The notes under the pieces: generated by a model
The model's input: the letters and a program-made list of their open reading frames with translations, nothing else
Database searches by the model: none
Told to the model about the DNA's origin: nothing
In this document: one piece after another, positions 58,102 through 64,000 of the stretch
Layout: each line of letters begins with the position of its first letter
Position numbering within the stretch: position 1 is the first letter of the stretch
Made by a program: the position numbers and the translations under genes
Assembly: GCA_026874595.1 (NCBI GenBank)
Contig: CM049313.1
Coordinates: forward strand, 24,054,008 to 24,118,007
Length of the DNA: 64,000 nucleotides
Source of the DNA: Sipunculus nudus
Lineage: Eukaryota; Annelida; Sipuncula; Golfingiida; Sipunculidae
Reading direction: 5' to 3'

Positions 58102-59370
58102 GTAACAAAGAAGTTATGGAAGTGACTAGGCATCCTACCTTTCACCGTCTAGACAATGCTTTATTTAAATCATTTTAAGTATCTTTAATCCTGGAATACC
58201 TAATGAAGTAGGCAAATTACATTACGGAAAAAAGTATTATTTTGTAAGGATGTGCATGTGAATGGTTAACAGGTGTTTCATGGAAATTAGCAAATTTTTA
58301 TTTTAAAGTTTGAAAGTTAAGACAGGAAGTCCTAAATGGAAGAGGTTCATTTTTAGTAAAAACTATCTCTCTCTCTCCTTTCTGTCTGTATTTTTCACTC
58401 TGTATCTTCTCTTTTCGTTCTTTCTCGGTCTATCTGCTCATTCTGTCCTTTTATCCGTCTCCACCTCTCTCTCTTCTGTCTCGCTACTTTTTCCTCTTAC
58501 TCCTTTCCGTCTCTCTCTCTCTCCTCTTCCTTTCTGTCTGTTTGTTTGTCTGTCTCTCTCTTTGTGTCGACTGTCACTCATGACTTTTTAACAATCTCTT
58601 TTTTTCGCTCGTTTGTCCATTAGCGGCGGGATTGCGGAACACATGGTTTAATACTGTGGTTTGTTTCAGTGTTTCGCGAGGCATAATTCCAACTTTTCAC
58701 TTTTCAGTGTTTCGCAAGGGTTTCATTTTCGTGAATTTGCGATATAGTAACCATCTGGAGAGTTATTTGAAGAAGACCAAAGGGCACATCAAACTACCGG
58801 TTAAGGAAATTTCTTCTTCCTTTTTAGCAGATTAAGAACAAGGTCTGATATTATCAATAATATAAGCCCTTAATTCAGAGGTAACAAAAAACTTGCTATT
58901 ATTTAAAATATCAGACGTTGTGACTTGCACGAAGGGATAACTGACATAAGACGGTGAGGCTTTACAATATGAATTTTCACCGGTGTAGGTTGGGCGTCAT
59001 TCACCAATGTTTTGTTTCCCTATGAATTCCTATACTTGAACATCGCGAATTTGAAATATGCGAACAAAAAGTACAACAGGGTTGTCAGCTGACCTTCACA
59101 CAGAACATGTTTTTCCCCAAGTAGAAGGGGCAGGTTAATTGTTCCTTCACAATCTACCATTAGTGGTACATAGTCACACAGCATATTAACATTTATTTAC
59201 TTATATATCCACACAGAGTAATTTCACGGAACCCTCTCAGCCACATATCGCACATAAACCGTACAATGCCAGCAACTTTAGTTAATTTACTTTATTCTTA
59301 AATTCACATATATACAACTCAAAGGTTTGGTTTCTTACATGTATAAAAATTCCATAAATACAAATTTATT
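58102..59370. other. no recognised gene; pyrimidine-rich tract
   Basis: 58360-58600 is a long T/C-rich stretch with CTCTCT runs that gives a spurious Ser/Leu-rich frame. Nothing else recognised. Confidence 0.5.
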
Positions 59371-59550
59371 TATTTTACATTGTACAAATAGTTAAAATAT
59401 CTAATCGCTCCATGGTGGCTCATGTAGTGCCGTTCGTAGTCTTTAGTGGTCGAGGAAACCGGAGTAAACCAACGGATTTTGACGGGCAACTACAACCCAT
59501 TATCGTAGGCATGTTGGGAACTGAACCACTCGACTGTCAAGACTGTCACT
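59371..59550 (-). mobile_element. tRNA-derived SINE, degraded copy
   Basis: Minus-strand relative of the 49.3-kb SINE. The tail TATTTGTACAATGTAAAATA (59371-59393) and the body (GGGTTGTAGTTGCCCGTCAA, GGTTTACTCCGGTTTCCTCG) are recognisable; the head's B box is decayed (GGTTCAGTTCCC). Confidence 0.65.
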
Positions 59551-60035
59551 ACACATTCAGGATACTAAAATAACCAATCTGCGCATGGTGTAAAAAAGTA
59601 AAAACGGCATTTGATGTGTAATACTGTATAAAAGTTGAACTATAAATGTAAAACATGAAAGCATAGGAGAAACTATATACAAGGGCTGGCTTGGTCTTCG
59701 GTCTAGTCGGTCATGTCTTAGCTTCCATCACGGTAAGGACCATAACTATGGCTCAGTCAACTGGATACACATTGTCAATACGATTATTGTTATATATTCT
59801 ATCATAACACAGTAAATAAATATTTTTTGTAAACTTAAAAAAAACTCGATCTGGATCCAACCCTGCGGGTAAAAATAAATGCCGGCCAAAGAGGATTTCC
59901 TTGAACAGAACGACAAAATCCTATGGCCAGGCGCTTTATTCGTGTATATATGTTACAAGCAAACTGTGTAATCAGGCATTTCGTGAAATGCCCAAAGTAT
60001 ATAGGCTGACCAGTGATAAAAGACATAAACATATT

Positions 60036-60115
60036 TATTTTACATGGATTATACAAATAGTTATTATACAAATTGTAATAATACAATTAGTTATTATACT
60101 CACCACTGCTCTATA
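60036..60115 (-). mobile_element. SINE tail fragments
   Basis: Minus-strand line AACTATTTGTATAATCCATG plus TAAAATAAATA, the 3' tail of the same SINE family without its body. A second partial ATAACTAATTGTATTATTAC line precedes it. Confidence 0.5.
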
Positions 60116-60132
60116 CTGTTCCATGTTAAGTT

Positions 60133-60150
60133 TGGGGGGGGGGGGGGGGG
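60133..60150. repeat. G homopolymer run
   Basis: Eighteen-base poly-G tract. Comparable G or C runs lie at 15871-15882, 43725-43740 and 47500-47513. Confidence 0.9.
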
Positions 60151-60191
60151 AGGTGTAAAAGCTGACATATGTTTAATTATAAACATACTGA

Positions 60192-60409
60192 TATTACATG
60201 GATTATACAAATAGTTATTATTACTAATTTAGCCTAGGCACTCTCCATGGCTCAGGTTGTGTCTAAAGGTGGAGGAAACCAGAGTACCCGAAGAAAACCA
60301 CCGGCCTTGGACGGGTAGCTACAACCCACTCTCATTGCCACGCCGGGGATCGAACCCGGATCGCCAGCGTAGAGGGACGAGCGTTTTACACTTCGTTTGT
60401 CCAGGCCCA
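60192..60409 (-). mobile_element. tRNA-derived SINE, copy 2
   Basis: Minus-strand, near-complete copy of the 49.3-kb SINE. It starts GGGCCTGGACAAACGAAGTG, has B box GGGTTCGATCCCCGG (near 60340-60355), body GAGAGTGGGTTGTAGCTACC and CCAAGGCCGGTGGTTTTCTT, and tail AATAACTATTTGTATAATCC. Confidence 0.8.
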
Positions 60410-61008
60410 ACTCGAATATTTCGTCTAGTAACTTTGCACTTTTAAGAACTGATGAATGATAAATTATCATTTCTAGTGTGTTTCCATATTTTGTGCCTGC
60501 TTGGTTCAGATGGTTAAAATCACTTAACGTTAGAGGGGATCTTTTTGATAAAAATACAAAGTATAAATAAAATCATGGTTATTACATAAAGTATGATATC
60601 ACAATATATTTTCTTATTTCAGATATAATTTCAATATTGAAGTTCATCAGCCATTGCCTCAACAACACCTAACTCTGTGTGTTGTCATTCATATGTAACA
60701 TGTATACCAATCGGAAATAAGGCATTTCGTGAAATGATTGAACCAAAAAAGAAGTATTGCCTGGAACTCTTAATTATTTATGAAACCCTTGGTGAATTTG
60801 TCATTCCATGCATGAAATGCCTGAACCTTATGCCTGATTACACAGTATGCCTGTAACATTAAAATATTATACAAGTGGTGTAGATTATTGAGGGCTCATG
60901 ATTTCGAGTTTCTCCAATAATTACGGATTACATTCGTTGAATCTATAGAAGACACATTCATTATGTTAGATATTACATAGAGTATAAACAGGTCTGATAT
61001 AATTTTGC

Positions 61009-61067
<59 letters not shown>

Positions 61068-61179
61068 TGTGATAGATAGATAATACAGATTAGACAGATA
61101 GATAGAAAGATAAACAGGTATACACACACAACTACATGGTGCGGAAAATAGTTTCTTTGCCAGTGAAAAATTGACTCAC
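60410..61179. other. probable intron or flank of the downstream secreted-protein gene; (AT)n at 61010-61064
   Basis: If the gene at 61.2-61.6 kb continues, its later exons should lie here or at lower coordinates on the minus strand. None was recognised. ATG-rich AT-tract frames here are artefacts. Confidence 0.35.
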
Positions 61180-61291
61180 CAAATTTGCCTGCATGCACGG
61201 ATGGCCAAGATAGTTGCCTCTTGGAACTAATCCTACACATAACATCTGAAAAATACCTTACACTCAACATAATTAGAAAAGTTCCATATTA

Positions 61292-61348
<57 letters not shown>

Positions 61349-61605
61349 CCAACTTCACCCCCTACCCTCTCACAAAAAGTGCTGCATAATGTGTCACTAA
61401 TCCATACTGTCAATAATTAAGAAAACTTACCTGCCCTTACCTTATATCCAATAAATACGTCCTGCCTCTTCTTTTATATTTCCCTGTCATTCTTACTTTG
61501 ACCATGCATGTTTTAAGGATACACCGCACTTTCATTACCTTCACCACAAAGGCCTCCAGCGACCAATGCAAGCAGCACCACCAGTATGGATGCCGGCTTT
61601 GTCAT
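61180..61605 (-). CDS. first two exons of a probable secreted-protein gene
   Basis: Minus strand. Exon 1 (61605-61539) encodes MTKPASILVVLLALVAGGLC then GE and ends in phase 1 before a GTAATG donor. This is a textbook signal peptide: short positive start, hydrophobic VVLLALVAG core, small residues at the cleavage region. Exon 2 (61245-61180) follows a TATTTTTCAG acceptor, keeps the frame, and encodes DVMCRISSKRQLSWPSVHAG then KF before a consensus GTGAGT donor. The two splice phases agree. The product would be exported; its family cannot be told from 44 residues, one of them Cys in the mature part. The third exon was not found and may lie outside. An intronic (AT)n tract is at 61296-61346. 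This is the best candidate for a host gene in the window. Confidence 0.55.
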
Positions 61606-61988
61606 GGCGTCGTTCTCTATTCTCCCTACGGGAAAAAACTTTGAGAGTATAAATCTGGAATCCTGTTCAGTATAATATGGTCTATAATACGGTTAACATC
61701 AACTTTTGTTTTTCATTGTCAATAATTACCCCTGATTTGTACAGTATGTCATCCGTTCCCCAAAGTCTAGTAAATGACATCGGCGTTTTTTTTTCTGAAT
61801 TAATGACAAAAGAGCAGAAGTTAAAATGTAATTTACCTTAAACATAAAAAGTTTAGCATTCATGGAATTATAATAGGCCTGTGTTAGTCTTTATTTAAAT
61901 GATTAAAAAGGATAACTAAATACTGCCAGACATATCTAACTTTGTAACTACAACATGAAAAATGTAGATAGGTCCTCAGGAAATATAT

Positions 61989-62027
<39 letters not shown>

Positions 62028-62932
62028 CAGCCCAGAACTTATTAATTATGAGCACCACTTGGTTTAAGACCTGACTTCAGGCTGTTGTGACTCGTTACAA
62101 AAAAAAATCATGTGAGGTATAAACATGCCTGAAAAAATATTTCGTAGATTCGAAAAGTTTTACACATTTTTCTTGTATTAAGTTTTCATGAGAAAAAAGC
62201 ATGGTGAATAAACAAACAAAAAATGTCCGAATATACCTTCATTTAACTATACTTTCCTCTATAATTATAATATAAATATTTTGTATGAGAAATATACATT
62301 GTGCCATAAATATAATTTCTTTAGAATTTCATTAGAATTAAAAGCAATCCATAAATTTTTAAAAGGGATGCTACCTTAAAAAGTAAAACGATGTGCCTTC
62401 CAGTCAGTGTAGCGAGTCCTGCAAAAGGTTGCCAAGCTCAGTGAGTGCGGTCTCCTTATATGGAGCTGGTTTTCTATTTGCCCACATCTGTCGCATATTT
62501 GATCCTAAACAGCTTGCAGAGATTATCTATAGACGTGTCTTAAATGTGTCTGACCTTGCCTGGTCGGGAACATCTGTACCTACACAGATTAAGCAGATTC
62601 TAAATGTTAATAAAATTTGTTTACTAATCCGATATTGATTTTGAAGGATTTGTATTCATGTTCAATATCCGTACGTCATTCCGTCCATTGACCTTTAAAT
62701 TTATTTCAACCATTTAATTCAATTTTATGAAGATGTAATTTGAAAGTAACACGAAAGTGTGTTTCAGTATATTATTTACTATAAAGAATCGATTCTTTTC
62801 TATGTATATATGTATGTTTGTGTCTGTACAAGCATGTATTTCCTGAGAGGCAGTGACTGCCTCTTCTGGGTCTATTAGAGTATTTATACATTTAAGTATT
62901 AACATGTTTTATTTGTATTAATTTTTTACCTC
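61606..62932. other. no recognised gene
   Basis: Upstream flank of the secreted-protein gene. Minus-strand TTTATACT near 61650 could be a TATA-like site. Other sequence is AT-rich with (AT)n at 61987-62030; nothing recognised. Confidence 0.4.
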
Positions 62933-64000
62933 CGTTTGTCTGATCGCACTTCCTCAGGCTTATCCATATAAGTGAAACGAGGTCAAAGTCCCCTAATTTA
63001 CAGTGCTGCATTGGGAAGACTGATACTATGAAATATGACGTGAAGATTATGTAACAATGAACTTTATAAAGTATGGCAAACTTCTGTTTGTCTGATCACA
63101 CTTCCTCAGGCTTATCAATATAAGTGAAACGAGGTCAAAGTCCCCTTATTTACAGTGCTGCATTGGGAAGACTGATACTATGAAATATGACGTGAAGATT
63201 ATGTAACAATGAACTTTATGAAGTATGACAAACCTCTGTTTGTCTGATCGCACTTCCTCAGGCTTATCAATATAAGTGGAACGAGGTCAAAGTCCCCTTA
63301 TTTATAGTGCTGCATTGGGAAGACTAATACTATGAAATATGACGTGAAGATTATGTAACAATGAACTTTATGAAGTATGACAAACCTCTGTTTGTCTGAT
63401 CACACTTCCTCAGGCTTATCAATATAAGTGAAACTAGGTCAAAGTCCCCTATATTTATAGTGCTGCATTGGGAAGACTGATACTATGAAATATGACGTGA
63501 AGATTATGTAACAATGAACTTTATGAAGTATGACAAACCTCTGTTTGTCTGATCACACTTCCTCAGGCTTATCAATATAAGTGAAACGAGGTCAAAGTCC
63601 CCTTATTTACAGTGCTGCATTGGGAAGACTGATACTATGAAATATGACGTGAAGATTATGTAACAATGAACTTTATGAAGTATGACAAACTGATCGCACT
63701 TCCTCAGGCTTATCCATATAAGTGAAACGAGGTCAAAGTCCCCTAATTTACAGTGCTGCATTGGGAAGACTGATACTATGAAATATGACGTGAAGATTAT
63801 GTAATAATGAACTTTATATAAGTGTATGACAAACCTCTGTTTGTCTGATCACACTTCCTCAGGCTTATCAATATAAGTGAAACGAGGTCAAAGTCCCCTT
63901 ATTTACAGTGCTGCATTGGGAAGACTGATACTATGAAATATGACGTGAAGATTATGTAACAATGAACTTTATGAAGTATGACAAACCTCTGTTTGTCTGA
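62933..64000. repeat. 152-bp satellite array, seven units, continues past the window
   Basis: Highly similar head-to-tail units start (at TGATC) at 62941, 63093, 63245, 63397, 63550, 63691 and 63846, and an eighth begins at 63998. Spacings are 152, 152, 152, 153, 141, 155 and 152. Units contain CACACTTCCTCAGGCTTATC, AGTGAAACGAGGTCAAAGTC, GTGCTGCATTGGGAAGACTG and ATATGACGTGAAGATTATGT. Between units lies a perfect hairpin, GACAAACCTCTGTTTGTC (7-bp arms, for example 63227-63244). The 141-base spacing lacks exactly the loop and second arm. Near-identity between units suggests recent amplification or homogenisation. Confidence 0.95.

Noticed and set aside
58310-58591. 93-codon frame with membrane-protein-like composition
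   Set aside because: It is a T/C-rich low-complexity tract; Ser/Leu/Phe content follows from CTCT and TTT runs.
62933-64000. Possible hammerhead ribozyme in each satellite unit (CTGATCA ... AAGTGAAACGAGGTC)
   Set aside because: The core would be CUGAUCA or CUGAUCG instead of CUGANGA, losing the essential G8. Stem II pairing (CACTT/AAGTG) uses up the G of GAAA, and no stem III forms.

Overview
The window looks like AT-rich, non-coding-dominated DNA from an animal nuclear genome, most likely a mollusc or another marine invertebrate. The evidence is spliceosomal GT-AG introns inside genes, tRNA-derived SINEs, many long (AT)n microsatellites, and remnants of DNA-transposon superfamilies typical of such genomes (PIF/Harbinger, ISL2EU-like, Merlin, MULE, pogo, hAT, IS630/Tc1-like). 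The species assignment is an inference; no diagnostic host gene is complete here. There are no bacterial operons, CRISPR arrays, rRNA genes or functional tRNA genes.

Layout. 0.1-3.3 kb: a decayed intron-containing IS630/Tc1-like transposase gene (copy A, minus). 3.4-4.9 kb: a PIF/Harbinger transposase relic next to an ISL2EU-type transposase relic (both minus). 5.8-9.8 kb: a block holding a LINE reverse-transcriptase relic and IS630-like copy B. The same block recurs at 24.0-27.9 kb (LINE relic plus copy C). 9.83-12.61 kb: a 2.8-kb element with ~57-bp terminal inverted repeats, whose empty site survives in the second block. 15.4-16.6 kb: a pogo/Tigger-type transposase relic. 19.0 kb: one isolated terminal exon of an unknown gene. 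20.6-21.6 kb: a non-coding element built of a 302-bp tandem repeat. 22.3-23.4 kb: a 387-bp MITE followed by a YqaJ-nuclease + PHD-finger relic. 29.0 kb: a hammerhead ribozyme on the minus strand. 30.9-32.0 kb: a second ISL2EU-type transposase relic. 32.9-35.0 kb: a MULE (Mutator-like) transposase relic. 36.5-37.5 kb: a field of ATTGGTT/AACCAAT repeats. 37.7-40.4 kb: a Ty3/gypsy LTR retrotransposon remnant with LTRs in opposite orientation. 40.6-42.4 kb: IS630-like copy D (plus). 43.4-47.4 kb: MADF-exon, Merlin and Harbinger relics. 49.3 kb, and three sites at 59.4-60.4 kb: copies of one SINE family. 50.3-51.8 kb: a hAT relic. 52.65-58.10 kb: a complete PIF/Harbinger transposon. 61.2-61.6 kb: the first two exons of a probable host gene for a secreted protein. 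62.9 kb to the end: a 152-bp satellite array that runs off the window.

The only clearly intact genes belong to the 5.45-kb Harbinger element. It has 14-bp terminal inverted repeats, a 3-bp target-site duplication, a 439-aa DDE transposase on the plus strand and a convergent four-exon gene for a 435-aa MADF (Myb/SANT-like) protein on the minus strand. In this superfamily the MADF/Myb-like partner is known to bring the transposase to the nucleus and the element ends, so the two genes probably work together. Everything else of coding origin is fragmentary, so the window reads as a transposon graveyard with one probably functional resident. Host genes contribute only a few short exons.
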